DNA of 64,000 nucleotides from Peribacillus frigoritolerans. Its GTDB lineage: Bacteria > Bacillota > Bacilli > Bacillales > Bacillaceae. The stretch spans positions 744,001 through 808,000 of the forward strand of contig NZ_SMZY01000002.1 in assembly GCF_004358755.1 (NCBI RefSeq), read 5' to 3'. The translations under genes and the position numbers were made by a program. Below are positions 35,997 through 43,995 of this stretch, piece after piece. The notes below the pieces were generated by a model, which worked only from the letters and a program-made list of their open reading frames with translations, was not told the DNA's origin and did no database searches. Positions within the stretch are counted from its first letter, which is position 1. Each line of letters begins with the position of its first letter.

Positions 35997-36880
35997 CGCT
36001 TTAAATACAAAATGGCATCCTCGACTACCATTTGAGCTTTTTTATCTTTTACAAGCTTGGTGGCGTATGCCGTGATCGCTGTCCGAAACAGCAGCCAAGA
36101 TGAAAGCGACGGAGGATTAACGTCAAATTGTCGGCACATTTTTTGAATGATCTGCTCATGTGTAAGAGAATCGCCAGATAGCATGTTATAAAGCACAGAG
36201 AGTACATGCTGATGATACTCTAAATTTTGCTTGACTGTTTCCTGAAAGGCTTCTTCGTAAGTTCCATGTCCCGGCACCGCGCCAAGACATTTGGTGGTTA
36301 ACAGTTTTTCTAAAGATTGAAGCGTATCTTCTGCATCTATTATGTAGGGAATTTTATGTTTTTTCAGCTGAGCTGTCCCAAAATAGGCGTCTGCAGCGAA
36401 TAAAATGCCGTCCGCCTTTACGCCGAGCTGCATAAGACTATGACCCGGGAATGCGATGCATTCAAATAAAACATCGCCAAATTGGTGCTCTCCTTCCGCT
36501 GCCTCTTCATCGATCAAAATAGGAGCAGCTTCCAGGAACTTATTCCGAAGTTCTGGCAATGGCTTATTTCCCTGAAATAAGTAAAGCGGTTCCAATATCG
36601 GATTCGTTAAAATGGCTGCCTCTTCTTTTGAAGCGAATGTATAAACGTGATGCTTTTCTTGAATATATGCTGCACCGCCGTAATGGTCGGCATGTGCATG
36701 GGTAATAAATAAATGGGTTAAAGGAAAGCTCAGTTCTGTTAATTGTCTGCAGACTTTTTTTGCTGTTTGAGCATCAAGGCCTGCATCAATAAGCATTCCG
36801 AACTTGCCGCTCCTGATATATCCAATATTGACGGCACCCTGAAAATAAAAGCACTTTTCCGTTAGTTGGATCATTTTCAT
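35993..36880 (-). CDS. Metallo-beta-lactamase fold hydrolase
   Basis: A 295-residue MBL-fold hydrolase. The metal-binding signature HAHADH is at about residues 60-65, a further His in AFPGHSLMQLG and Asp in LFAADAYFG complete the dinuclear site, and GAVPGHGTY gives the last His. The C-terminal 60 residues (LTHEQIIQKMCRQFDVNPPSL) form a helical winged extension as in RNase/thioesterase-like subfamilies. Substrate unknown. GAGG 7 nt before the start. Confidence 0.87.
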   Translation of the reverse strand: MKMIQLTEKCFYFQGAVNIGYIRSGKFGMLIDAGLDAQTAKKVCRQLTELSFPLTHLFITHAHADHYGGAAYIQEKHHVYTFASKEEAAILTNPILEPLYLFQGNKPLPELRNKFLEAAPILIDEEAAEGEHQFGDVLFECIAFPGHSLMQLGVKADGILFAADAYFGTAQLKKHKIPYIIDAEDTLQSLEKLLTTKCLGAVPGHGTYEEAFQETVKQNLEYHQHVLSVLYNMLSGDSLTHEQIIQKMCRQFDVNPPSLSSWLLFRTAITAYATKLVKDKKAQMVVEDAILYLKR

Positions 36881-36908
36881 GACATAACCTCATTTTGACT
36901 GAGTCTTT

Positions 36909-37151
36909 TCAAATAGATTCGTTAAACAGACGCCCATTCCCTGTCATTTTTTTTAAATACATTTCCCTGACCTGTTTTGTTCGTTTTGCCTGATCAAGCA
37001 TACTGTCAAATTTCTTTCCTTCTTCAGCTGATCTGGTGTTAAGCTGGGTTCGCGTGACACTTGATAATTCTGCATAATCCTGCTTGTGCCTTATCATCCG
37101 GTTGGCATACTGCACATATTGATCTAACTGAATTGGTGCTACGTAACTCAT
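36909..37151 (-). CDS. Small helical protein of unknown function
   Basis: An 80-residue protein rich in charge, starting MSYVAPIQLDQYVQYANRMI and continuing with helices (TRTQLNTRSAEEGKKFDSML). I do not recognise it. The ATG at 37151 is 8 nt downstream of AGGGG; earlier in-frame ATG and GTG codons are less well placed. It lies divergent from yjcD and directly upstream of the MBL gene in the same direction. Confidence 0.65.
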   Translation of the reverse strand: MSYVAPIQLDQYVQYANRMIRHKQDYAELSSVTRTQLNTRSAEEGKKFDSMLDQAKRTKQVREMYLKKMTGNGRLFNESI

Positions 37152-37306
37152 CTTCATCACCCCTGTCAGAATCTATTCCCATTATTTCGTGCTCTAAAAC
37201 GAATCTTCCTTCCCCTTTTTTGTTTTGCTTCCTTTTGATAAGATAGAGTTTGTGTCTTTATCCATAAAGATACGCATTTTATTGTGAAATTATGGGAGGA
37301 CTTTCG

Positions 37307-39568
37307 TTGATTTGCGGAAAATTTAAAGATGAATTTATACAGCTCCCTTATTTGGCCAGAGAACGGTTTCAGCAAATCTATGAAGCAAGCCTTCATGGAA
37401 AAGTGACATGCGCGTGCTGCAATCAGCCATTAAAGCTATACTTGGGCATCAAACAAAAACCTTATTTTTATCATGCTGATCATGCGGTACATGAGCAATG
37501 TGAACAATACAGCGAAACAATCCAGCAGGCGGCTGCCTCAAAGGAAATTGTTTATAAAGAAACGAACGGTTTTCGTATGCCGTCACAAGGAGCTATTGGG
37601 GAAGATCAGCCTAAAAAAGAATCGGCGTGGAAGCCATATCAGCTTGCAAAACTTGGGTCTGCTCCGCTCCGTTCAAAAGAGAAAACGGCCGCAAAAAGCA
37701 TTTTGGAAGTAAAGCTTGATGATACACAGCTTGAAGCTGTTACTACGATTGACGGTCCGCTTCTAGTTCTCGCGGGCGCTGGGAGCGGCAAGACTCGTGT
37801 TTTAACAACACGCGCTCTTTATATGATGGAGGAACAGCAAATAAATCCCGGCTCCATCATGCTTGTCACCTTCACATCAAAGGCAGCTCAGGAAATGAAG
37901 CACCGCCTGAATGAATATTCGACTTCACAAGCTTCAGGCAGACTTGTGTGCGGAACGTTTCACAGTATTTTTTATAAAATTCTGCTGCACAGCGATCAGG
38001 AAAGGTGGAACGGGCAGCACTTGATTAAATGGGACTGGCAGAAAGAGCAGTACATAAAATCAGCCGGACGCGAGCTAGGTCTGGATGAAAAGGAGTTTCC
38101 ATACGATCAGGCCCTGCAGCAGATCAGCTTCTGGAAAAATACATTTCTTTCTAAGCGCGAAATAAAGCCTGAAACAGAATGGGAAGAACAAGCCTTATTT
38201 CTTTACGAAAAATATGAAGAAATGAAGAGCGCTCAAAATCAGTTTGATTTTGATGATATGCTGATTAAATGCTACGAATTATTACTCGAAAATCCCAATC
38301 TGCTTGCCCAATATCAAAAGCGGTTCCGCTATTTTCTCGTGGATGAATTCCAGGATATTAATCCGGTTCAGTATGAGCTCTTAAAAATGCTGTCATCCCA
38401 CACAAATCAGCTTTGTGTTGTCGGTGATGATGATCAATCTATTTACGCATTCAGGGGCAGTGACCCATCTTTTATTCTGAATTTCAAAAATGATTTTCCT
38501 GATGCAAAAATTGTGACACTTGCAGAGAATTACCGGTCAAGCCACGAAATTGTTTCAAGCGCCAATTCGGTTATTTCTAAAAATAAACAGCGCCATCAAA
38601 AAGCGATGAACGCACAATATCAAAATGAAGCACCTCCCCTCTTCTTTTTTCCTCATGATGAAGAAGAAGAAGCGACACTTGTTGTAAATGACATGAAGGA
38701 AAAGCTTGAAAACGGAGCTAAGCCCGGAGAGTTTGCCGTCCTGTACCGGACTCATACGGCAGGGCGTGCCATTTTCGAACGGCTCGCTCAATCGAGCATT
38801 CCCTTTACGATTGAACAGGAGGGCCTCTCTTTTTACGAAAGAAGAATGGTTAAGGGGCTGCTTGCATACTTAAGACTCGGTATGAACCCGGACGATTCTG
38901 CTGCCATCGTCCATGTGATGAGCGCTCTTTTTATAAAACAGAGTGCCCTGAACGACTTGAAGGCTTTTTCCATCACACATGATTGTACATTCGTTGAGGC
39001 GCTGACTAAACTTGAGTCCCTTCAGCCGTTTCAAAAGGCAAAAATCAAGCGGATTGTGCCGATGTTTGCAAAGCTGAAAACACTAAAGCCTGCAGCTGCC
39101 ATTGATATGATTGAAAAAGATATGGGGTTCTCCGATTTTTTGAAAAAGCGGGGCAATGAAGGGAACGCCATTGAAAAAGGCTCGGACGATCTGAAGGATT
39201 TAAGAGTGCTTGCCAATAAATTTGATACGGTCGCAGAACTCCTGGAGCATGTCGAGCATATGACAGCCAAATCGAAGGAATGGAAACAAAAGCGGGACCC
39301 GCATGCCGTTCAGCTGATGACCGTTCACAGGGCAAAGGGTTTAGAATATGAACATGTCTATATTTTAGGGGCAGTAGACGGAGGCCTGCCTCATGATTTC
39401 GCGCTGGACTCCTTCCGAAAAGGCGATGAAAAGCCAATCGAAGAAGAACGCCGCTTAATGTATGTCGCTATGACACGTGCAAAATCTTCTCTATCTGTAT
39501 CAGTTCCTCAGTACAGGCGGGGACGAAAAGCCATTCCGTCACGCTTTATCAGAGGATTGATGGTTTAA
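37307..39568 (+). CDS. yjcD: UvrD/Rep-type ATP-dependent DNA helicase YjcD
   Basis: A 753-residue superfamily 1A helicase. Motif Ia/Walker A is AGAGSGKTRVLTTRA, Walker B VDEFQDINPVQYELL, motif III VVGDDDQSIYAFRGS, motif IV LAENYRSS, motif V/VI VHRAKGLEYEHV and RRLMYVAMTRAKSSL. An N-terminal part of about 120 residues has CACCNQPL...FYHADHAVHEQCEQY, resembling the zinc-binding start of competence protein CoiA. A TTG start at 37307, 6 nt after GGGAGGA, is preferred to the ATG at 37292. Synteny with B. subtilis yjcD. Likely role in recombination or replication restart. Confidence 0.9.
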   Translation: MICGKFKDEFIQLPYLARERFQQIYEASLHGKVTCACCNQPLKLYLGIKQKPYFYHADHAVHEQCEQYSETIQQAAASKEIVYKETNGFRMPSQGAIGEDQPKKESAWKPYQLAKLGSAPLRSKEKTAAKSILEVKLDDTQLEAVTTIDGPLLVLAGAGSGKTRVLTTRALYMMEEQQINPGSIMLVTFTSKAAQEMKHRLNEYSTSQASGRLVCGTFHSIFYKILLHSDQERWNGQHLIKWDWQKEQYIKSAGRELGLDEKEFPYDQALQQISFWKNTFLSKREIKPETEWEEQALFLYEKYEEMKSAQNQFDFDDMLIKCYELLLENPNLLAQYQKRFRYFLVDEFQDINPVQYELLKMLSSHTNQLCVVGDDDQSIYAFRGSDPSFILNFKNDFPDAKIVTLAENYRSSHEIVSSANSVISKNKQRHQKAMNAQYQNEAPPLFFFPHDEEEEATLVVNDMKEKLENGAKPGEFAVLYRTHTAGRAIFERLAQSSIPFTIEQEGLSFYERRMVKGLLAYLRLGMNPDDSAAIVHVMSALFIKQSALNDLKAFSITHDCTFVEALTKLESLQPFQKAKIKRIVPMFAKLKTLKPAAAIDMIEKDMGFSDFLKKRGNEGNAIEKGSDDLKDLRVLANKFDTVAELLEHVEHMTAKSKEWKQKRDPHAVQLMTVHRAKGLEYEHVYILGAVDGGLPHDFALDSFRKGDEKPIEEERRLMYVAMTRAKSSLSVSVPQYRRGRKAIPSRFIRGLMV

Positions 39569-39634
39569 GTCAAGCGACACTCAGCCGAGCAAAAGATGAT
39601 GACAGGCAGAACCGATCATATTGAACCTATCCGC

Positions 39635-39670
39635 AAAAAACGGCCACTCCAACTCTGGAGAGGCCGTTTT
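39635..39670. terminator. Bidirectional terminator between yjcD and spoVIF
   Basis: AAACGGCC-A-CTCC / GGAG-A-GGCCGTTT with a 5-nt loop and one A-A mismatch, A and T runs on both sides; ends one base before the spoVIF stop codon. Confidence 0.88.
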
Positions 39671-39671
39671 C

Positions 39672-39926
39672 TTATTTCTTGTTAATCATCTTGGAAATGG
39701 TTCCAAAGTCGAGCTTCTCTTTTCCATTTACGATGCTGTTTACAATTTTGTCTTCCATTTCTTTATTAACGGGCTTATTGGCGATTTGAGAGACGCGGCG
39801 AATGACTCCGCGGACGGTTTGTTCATCTTTGAAATTGGCATTTTGAAGGGAGTTTGCAAGATCTAGAACTTCCTTCATATTTACGCCTGTTTTCTTTTCA
39901 AGATTTTTAAAGAAGTGATTATCCAT
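39672..39926 (-). CDS. spoVIF: Stage VI sporulation protein F
   Basis: An 84-residue protein matching SpoVIF (YjcC), needed for late spore coat assembly and resistance. It starts MDNHFFKNLEKKTGVNMKE, has a helical middle (LANSLQNANFKDEQTVR, then VIRRVSQIANKPVNKEMEDK) and ends FGTISKMINKK. AAAGGAGG lies 8 nt before the ATG. A sigma-K-like promoter lies at 39952-39978, in line with sigma-K control of spoVIF. Next to yjcD as in B. subtilis. Confidence 0.9.
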   Translation of the reverse strand: MDNHFFKNLEKKTGVNMKEVLDLANSLQNANFKDEQTVRGVIRRVSQIANKPVNKEMEDKIVNSIVNGKEKLDFGTISKMINKK

Positions 39927-39951
39927 GTTTGTTGCCTCCTTTATGATGATA

Positions 39952-39978
39952 TATCCTATGAAGCTCTGGATCTGTTGT
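39952..39978 (-). promoter_or_regulatory. Sigma-K-like promoter of spoVIF
   Basis: Minus strand ACA, 15-bp spacer, CATAGGATA. The -10 fits the sigma-K consensus CATAnnnTA exactly and AC fits the -35. It is 26 bp before the start codon. Confidence 0.6.
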
Positions 39979-39987
39979 GCCTATCTT

Positions 39988-40033
39988 TTTTTTAAAAAAA
40001 AGGAAAGTACGGACAATAATGCCCGTACTTCCT
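39988..40033 (-). terminator. Rho-independent terminator of yjcZ
   Basis: Minus strand AGGAAGTACGG / CCGTACTTTCCT (one bulge) with an 11-nt loop followed by TTTTTTTT. Confidence 0.88.
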
Positions 40034-40054
40034 ATTCATTCGATTTCGTTATGC

Positions 40055-40189
40055 TTAGTTATAGAAAGAAGCACCTACGATGATCAATAAGATGAACAAT
40101 ACTACGATTAATACGAATGTTGAACCGTAGTAGCCGCCGCCGTAACCGCCGCCGTAACCGCCGCCATATCCACAATATCCGTAACCCAT
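40055..40189 (-). CDS. yjcZ: YjcZ family small sporulation protein
   Basis: A 44-residue protein: [19 protein letters not shown], then [18 protein letters not shown], ending VGASFYN. The Gly/Tyr-rich N-terminus and single C-terminal hydrophobic helix define the YjcZ/YtjA-like sporulation peptide family, coat- or forespore-associated small membrane peptides. The ATG at 40189 follows GAAGGAGGT by 8 nt. It sits two genes from yjcD beside spoVIF as in B. subtilis. Confidence 0.92.
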   Translation of the reverse strand: MGYGYCGYGGGYGGGYGGGYYGSTFVLIVVLFILLIIVGASFYN

Positions 40190-40281
40190 ATCTTAGCCAC
40201 CTCCTTCTGCCTTTCGTCTATACATCTTATGTCAGATGAACCTGTTTGTTTGGACAGATTGAGCAGGTCAAGTGCGGAAAT

Positions 40282-40497
40282 TTAAGATTTTAGATGTTTT
40301 TCCTGTGCTGTCATCCATCTCTCCATGTCACTTGCCATCTGCTCCATCCCACCTTCAAATTTGCCTGCTGAGATGTCCAGTGAATCTAAGTCTTTCTCCT
40401 TCTCGTTCATCCATTTAGAATGCTTTTTTTGGATCTCATCATGACGGCCATAGAGTCCTTCAAGAAACTTTTCGAATTCCCCGCTAAACTTTCCCAA
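40282..40497 (-). CDS. Small charged protein of unknown function
   Basis: A 71-residue hydrophilic, mostly helical protein. From a TTG at 40497, 5 nt after GGAGAGGTGA-type sequence, it starts GKFSGEFEKFLEGLYGRHDE and continues with KWMNEKEKDLDSLDISAGKF and MASDMERWMTAQEKHLKS. A longer frame from a TTG at 40527 lacks a ribosome binding site. No family recognised. It lies among sporulation genes and could be spore-associated; that is inference from place only. Confidence 0.6.
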   Translation of the reverse strand: MGKFSGEFEKFLEGLYGRHDEIQKKHSKWMNEKEKDLDSLDISAGKFEGGMEQMASDMERWMTAQEKHLKS

Positions 40498-40560
40498 ATC
40501 ACTCACCTCTCCAAATAACTTATTCAATAAGAAAGCATTTTGCCTATAGCTGGAAATACA

Positions 40561-40591
40561 AAAAATCCACTGTGGTAACAGAGGATTTTTT
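40561..40591 (-). terminator. Rho-independent terminator of the 46-residue gene
   Basis: AAAAATCC...TGT / ACA...GGATTTTT with a 4-nt loop and small mismatches; T run on the minus strand. Located 20 bp past the stop at 40612. Confidence 0.7.
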
Positions 40592-40611
40592 CATGTATTT
40601 AATGGATAAAC

Positions 40612-40752
40612 CTATTCTTTCACAATCTTCTTTTTCTTGCCGCATCCGCAGCCTGCCTTCAGTGTATTGCCGGATAACTGCTTATATTGGGAAGAGCCAA
40701 ACACCACGACTGGATTTGAACTGGCGGATTTTGTTGATTTTTTGTATTGCAT
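40612..40752 (-). CDS. 46-residue lysine/cysteine-tailed small protein
   Basis: An unrecognised 46-residue protein: MQYKKSTKSASSNPVVVFG, then SSQYKQLSGNTLKAGCGCGK, then KKKIVKE. The start ATG at 40752 has GGGAGGA 5 nt upstream, and its own terminator follows, so it looks real. The ending AGCGCGKKKK (two cysteines plus lysines) recalls crosslinkable spore coat peptides. It lies between spoVIF/yjcZ and coat candidates. No membrane or signal segment is present. Confidence 0.75.
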   Translation of the reverse strand: MQYKKSTKSASSNPVVVFGSSQYKQLSGNTLKAGCGCGKKKKIVKE

Positions 40753-40833
40753 GCTAATCCTCCCTTTCTGTTACTACTCATACAATATGTTAATAAACTA
40801 TGCTTTGACTTCAGCGAAAGAACTATTTACAAA

Positions 40834-40880
40834 AGCGGAGGTGCCTGGTTAGCGCAGGCAGACAGATAAGGATCCGGCAA
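40834..40880 (+). repeat. Dispersed Bacillus-type repeat, third copy
   Basis: AAAAGCGGAGGTGCCTGG ... AGACAGATAAGGATCCGGC; shares its two ends with the copy at 19745-19795 (AAAAGCGGAG and AGACAAATAAGGATCCGGC) while the middle differs. Confidence 0.7.
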
Positions 40881-40922
40881 ATAATTAAATCTACATATAA
40901 TACAAAACAATGAAAACAGAAG

Positions 40923-41243
40923 TTACTCCTTCTGCCTTCCATTATCTTTTGATGCTTGACTTTTCAAGTTGCTCATAAACCATGAGTCAAACTTCTCTGC
41001 TGTTTCGTGATCAGCTATATCTTTTTCAGTGTTGTTTTTGGTAAGCAATTCAAATAGGACCAGATTTTCCCCTTCTAGACTCCTAAGCTTTTCTTTGAGA
41101 ATGCTATTTTCCTTTCTAAGTTCATTGAATGTACCATTCTCCTCATAATCGAGCAGCTGTGCTTTTGTATGCGAAAGCTCCCTCTGCAAATAGGCCATTC
41201 TTGCTTTAAGAGTCTTTACACTTTCGGTTTGCTGATTTGTCAC
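40923..41243 (-). CDS. Coiled-coil protein of unknown function
   Basis: A 106-residue protein with a coiled coil over residues 8-65 (heptads in VKTLKARMAYLQRELSHTKA and ENSILKEKLRSLEGENLVL). It starts at a GTG at 41243 behind GAGAGGAAAAGA. No membrane segment or catalytic motif. It is divergent from the Cys-rich coat candidate at 41457, 213 bp away, and may belong to the same sporulation group; unproven. Confidence 0.65.
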   Translation of the reverse strand: MTNQQTESVKTLKARMAYLQRELSHTKAQLLDYEENGTFNELRKENSILKEKLRSLEGENLVLFELLTKNNTEKDIADHETAEKFDSWFMSNLKSQASKDNGRQKE

Positions 41244-41357
41244 TCTTTTCCTCTCCCTCCATATACTTAAATTATTCCCTTACTAATAAGAAATTCAGAC
41301 TTCCGTGCATTTATGCAGGAAACTGACATTCACCTAAAATTCCGCTCTTATCACGGC

Positions 41358-41408
41358 ACACAAATTGGGAAAAAACATACTATACATTAGTCCCGACACC
41401 TAATGTAT
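41358..41408 (+). promoter_or_regulatory. Sigma-K-like promoter with a perfect inverted repeat at the start site
   Basis: ACA at 41358, a 15-bp spacer and CATACTATA at 41376-41384, an exact match to CATAnnnTA. Overlapping it is a perfect 9-bp inverted repeat ATACATTAG / CTAATGTAT (41382-41390 and 41400-41408, 9-nt spacer), which covers the expected start of transcription. It could be an operator or a 5' hairpin of the mRNA. Confidence 0.6.
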
Positions 41409-41456
41409 CTGTTCATTAAAATGGACGGGAGAAATTAAGATAGGAGGAAAACAACA

Positions 41457-42173
41457 GTGAGTCATCATTCTCGTAAAGAAAAAGTTTGTATTAAGACGCG
41501 TAAAGTGTACGACTGGGTTACTCGTCCGGTAGATCTGCCATTAATCAGCGTTAATGACAAAGAATTAGATAAATTATTCGACTGCGGAGAAAAACATGAT
41601 AAACATGATGATCTTTGTAAATTCTTAAAACACAAGGTGAGATCAGGCGATTTAACAGTCAATTGTTTCCTGAGTGATAAGGATGGACGTAAAATTGATC
41701 CGAATTCAGACAGCAGATCATTCCTTTGCCAGGAAATTTCGCCTTCTGACAAACGCACAGATGTAAAAGTGAATCTTCCAAACGGCGATGAAGTTACATT
41801 GCAAAAAGTGAAAGTTCTTGTAAAAGGCTTCGTGACAGTTGAAATTTTAGATGCAAACGACAACGTTCTTTGTGAATCAAAGCCTATTCCATTCGCTACG
41901 GCACAAACATTTATTCTTTGTGCACCAGAAGGCACAGAGCTTGATTGTCATATTAACTTCTTTGAATGCGACGCAACTTTAGTCTGCACAGATGTGTTTT
42001 CACAATTAGACGTATCCATTACATTCTGCTTAGATGTTCAAATGGAAGCTAATGTGAAACTTGAAGTGGAAGCTAAAATCTGCAGACCGCGTGATGAGCT
42101 GACAGAAGCAATCAACGCATGCGACAATAACAACTTCCCGCCGCAATGCCCGGATATCTTCCCAGTACACTAA
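41457..42173 (+). CDS. Cysteine-rich spore coat/crust candidate protein
   Basis: A 238-residue protein with 14 cysteines spread along its length and no signal peptide. It begins MSHHSRKEKVCIKTRKVYDW, then VTRPVDLPLI. The middle and end (LVKGFVTVEIL ... PIPFATAQTFILCAPEGTEL ... FCLDVQMEANVKLEVEAK) are beta-rich and weakly recall SPOCS (DUF3794) domains of spore-coat anchoring proteins. The GTG at 41457 follows AGGAGG by 9 nt, and a sigma-K-like promoter lies upstream. It occupies the place of cotV-Z in B. subtilis, so I propose a disulfide-linked outer-layer protein; not proven. Confidence 0.75.
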   Translation: MSHHSRKEKVCIKTRKVYDWVTRPVDLPLISVNDKELDKLFDCGEKHDKHDDLCKFLKHKVRSGDLTVNCFLSDKDGRKIDPNSDSRSFLCQEISPSDKRTDVKVNLPNGDEVTLQKVKVLVKGFVTVEILDANDNVLCESKPIPFATAQTFILCAPEGTELDCHINFFECDATLVCTDVFSQLDVSITFCLDVQMEANVKLEVEAKICRPRDELTEAINACDNNNFPPQCPDIFPVH

Positions 42174-42297
42174 TACCATTAAGATGGCTGCTGAACCAGC
42201 AGCCTCTTATTTTTGTTTTTTATCAAAACCATTTGAAATGATTTTCTGTTGTTTCTCATACATATGCTTTAGGGAGTTCAGAAAGGAGCGGCAAAAG

Positions 42298-43095
42298 ATG
42301 AAAAAGCAAGAAGGTCCTCATTCTGCAGAACGTTTCATTCAGCTTCAGCAGCAGATTCTGCATTACCGTTCTGAACTAAGCCGCATGCAGAAGCTTGTAA
42401 GTGATGCAGAAAATCAGGTAAAAAAAGAAATCATCCGCAACCAGTATTTGCAGGAAAAACTAAATGAAGCTCTTCATACTCATACTGAACAATACGAGAA
42501 AGAAGTTTTTCAGCTTGAAAAAAAAGTACTTAAACTTGAAGTGGCCCTTGAAGAAGAAAAAAGACGAACAGCTGATATCCGAAAAAAAATGCTGATGCAG
42601 GAAGAACAAGCAAAGCCAGCTGTTATTGAACCTGTTTTTCAAGTTCATTCATATTTCCAGGCATCTATTTTCCTTCCTCAATCAGAAGATGACAATCTGT
42701 CTGTATTTGGAGATTTTATTATAAAAAATACAGGGAATCAGCCGCTTCAGCAGCCGATTATCTGCATTCAAATTTCCCCGCTTCAATTCGGATCATTAAG
42801 CGGAAAAATCATTATGCAGCGTAAAATGGATGACACCAAAATCTATGAGGATGCCCCAAGCAATCATTGGAAGCATGTTCATGAAAATTGGAGAGAGCGA
42901 ATTCGCAGCGAAAATCAATACTGGCTTCAGCCGATAACAGAAACTCAAATCAATCCAAATGAGGATCTTATTTTTTCAGGTTTCGAAATTTCCTTCCCTA
43001 TACCCGACAAACGTCCAATATCTGTAAAAGGGTTTGTTTATGCGAAGGAACTGCCTAAGGGTGTCTCCTCACTCAATCATCTTTCCATCCAATAA
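42298..43095 (+). CDS. Coiled-coil plus beta-domain protein, coat candidate
   Basis: A 265-residue protein. Residues 10-100 form a long coiled coil (ERFIQLQQQILHYRSELSRM, then EVFQLEKKVLKLEVALEEEK). The C-terminal 150 residues are beta-rich (VHSYFQASIFLPQSEDDNLS ... FSGFEISFPIPDKRPISVKG) and may be a binding domain. No family recognised. Start ATG at 42298 follows AAAGGAG by 9 nt; a CATACATA box resembling a sporulation -10 lies about 40 bp upstream. Its neighbours suggest a role in the spore coat. Confidence 0.7.
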   Translation: MKKQEGPHSAERFIQLQQQILHYRSELSRMQKLVSDAENQVKKEIIRNQYLQEKLNEALHTHTEQYEKEVFQLEKKVLKLEVALEEEKRRTADIRKKMLMQEEQAKPAVIEPVFQVHSYFQASIFLPQSEDDNLSVFGDFIIKNTGNQPLQQPIICIQISPLQFGSLSGKIIMQRKMDDTKIYEDAPSNHWKHVHENWRERIRSENQYWLQPITETQINPNEDLIFSGFEISFPIPDKRPISVKGFVYAKELPKGVSSLNHLSIQ

Positions 43096-43140
43096 CATTC
43101 AGAACGAAATGCTGAAGTGCTGCCGGTAAAAGATTCCACA

Positions 43141-43170
43141 AAAAAAGAGTCTAGCAATAGACTCTTTTAA
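43141..43170. terminator. Bidirectional Rho-independent terminator
   Basis: AAAAGAGTCT / AGACTCTTTT with a 6-nt loop, between the coiled-coil gene and the convergent DUF1360 gene; it ends at the DUF1360 stop. Confidence 0.9.
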
Positions 43171-43517
43171 AATGTTAATTTTTCAATGATAGACTCCAGG
43201 ATCGCCGCACATCCTGCAATGGCCAATATGAGTATGAGAGGAGCTGCCTGCTCTGTCATATATACAAAGATAAAATACAAAAAGGCCGATGTCCAAATTC
43301 CCGTGCACCAGTAACAGCTGAGCAATTCACCAATCCATTTCTGCAGCCCGGTGCCCTTTATTTCAATGTAGGAAAGTTTACTTCCATCCGGCAATACTTC
43401 TTCTGCTTCCCTGTGGAAGGGCCTTCTGATAAATGCGGTTATTCTATCATAAACAAGCAATCTGGTAAGGCGGAAGCTCGCTAAAAACAGCAGGATAAAA
43501 TCGATCCATCCAATCAT
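43167..43517 (-). CDS. DUF1360 membrane protein
   Basis: A 116-residue protein of the DUF1360 family (YngL in B. subtilis). Features: ILLFLASFRLTRLLVYDRIT at the start, the central LSCYWCTGIWTSAFLYFIF (paired cysteines in a CxxC, a hallmark of the family) and a final hydrophobic helix. About three membrane helices. The ATG at 43517 follows AAGGAGA by 5 nt. DUF1360 genes are often found with sporulation genes; function unknown. Confidence 0.82.
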   Translation of the reverse strand: MIGWIDFILLFLASFRLTRLLVYDRITAFIRRPFHREAEEVLPDGSKLSYIEIKGTGLQKWIGELLSCYWCTGIWTSAFLYFIFVYMTEQAAPLILILAIAGCAAILESIIEKLTF

Positions 43518-43668
43518 ACAGGTCTCCTTCTTTGCTTTTAGATAATGATACATTTTATGAAAGCATTCAGCGTTTATGACCGAAGTTAACGTTTACTGGT
43601 TAAATATCCATACTTTCTGGGGAGATGCAACATATACTGGTTAGTAAATCAAATTGAAGGAGGATCTT

Positions 43669-43947
43669 ATGAGTAAATTACAATTTTCTGGTGAAGGCGG
43701 ATCCACGCTGCCTGTCAAAGAGATACTGATTCAATTAACAGAAGGTACAGAAGTCAATGTACATGCCGGTGAGAAAATTTATTATGAAGCCTCTTTAATT
43801 TCTATAGACCTTGAAGGTGAATGCGCCCAATTTATGATTGACCGTTTTTACGAGCACGGCGGAACACAAAAGTCATTTTCTTTCGATGAAATAACAGGAC
43901 TGGATCTGCCTGTATCTGAAAAGAACATTGAAGGAGAGGATGAATAA
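43669..43947 (+). CDS. Small protein of unknown function
   Basis: A 92-residue protein beginning MSKLQFSGEGGSTLPVKEIL and ending in an acidic tail (NIEGEDE). Predicted beta-rich; looks like a small domain, with no family known to me. The ATG at 43669 has GAAGGAGG 5 nt upstream. A pair AC-N17-CATATACTG upstream is one base off sigma-K. It is 48 bp before the HipA-like kinase gene in the same direction, so likely one transcript. Confidence 0.65.
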   Translation: MSKLQFSGEGGSTLPVKEILIQLTEGTEVNVHAGEKIYYEASLISIDLEGECAQFMIDRFYEHGGTQKSFSFDEITGLDLPVSEKNIEGEDE

Positions 43948-43995
43948 AGAGCTGACGTTAAAAAGCTTTTTCTGGATGTCAGGGGGAATGGATGC

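Noticed and set aside
41465-41935. 156-residue minus-strand ORF
   Set aside because: Shadow of the Cys-rich coat candidate, which has the promoter, ribosome binding site and consistent codon use.
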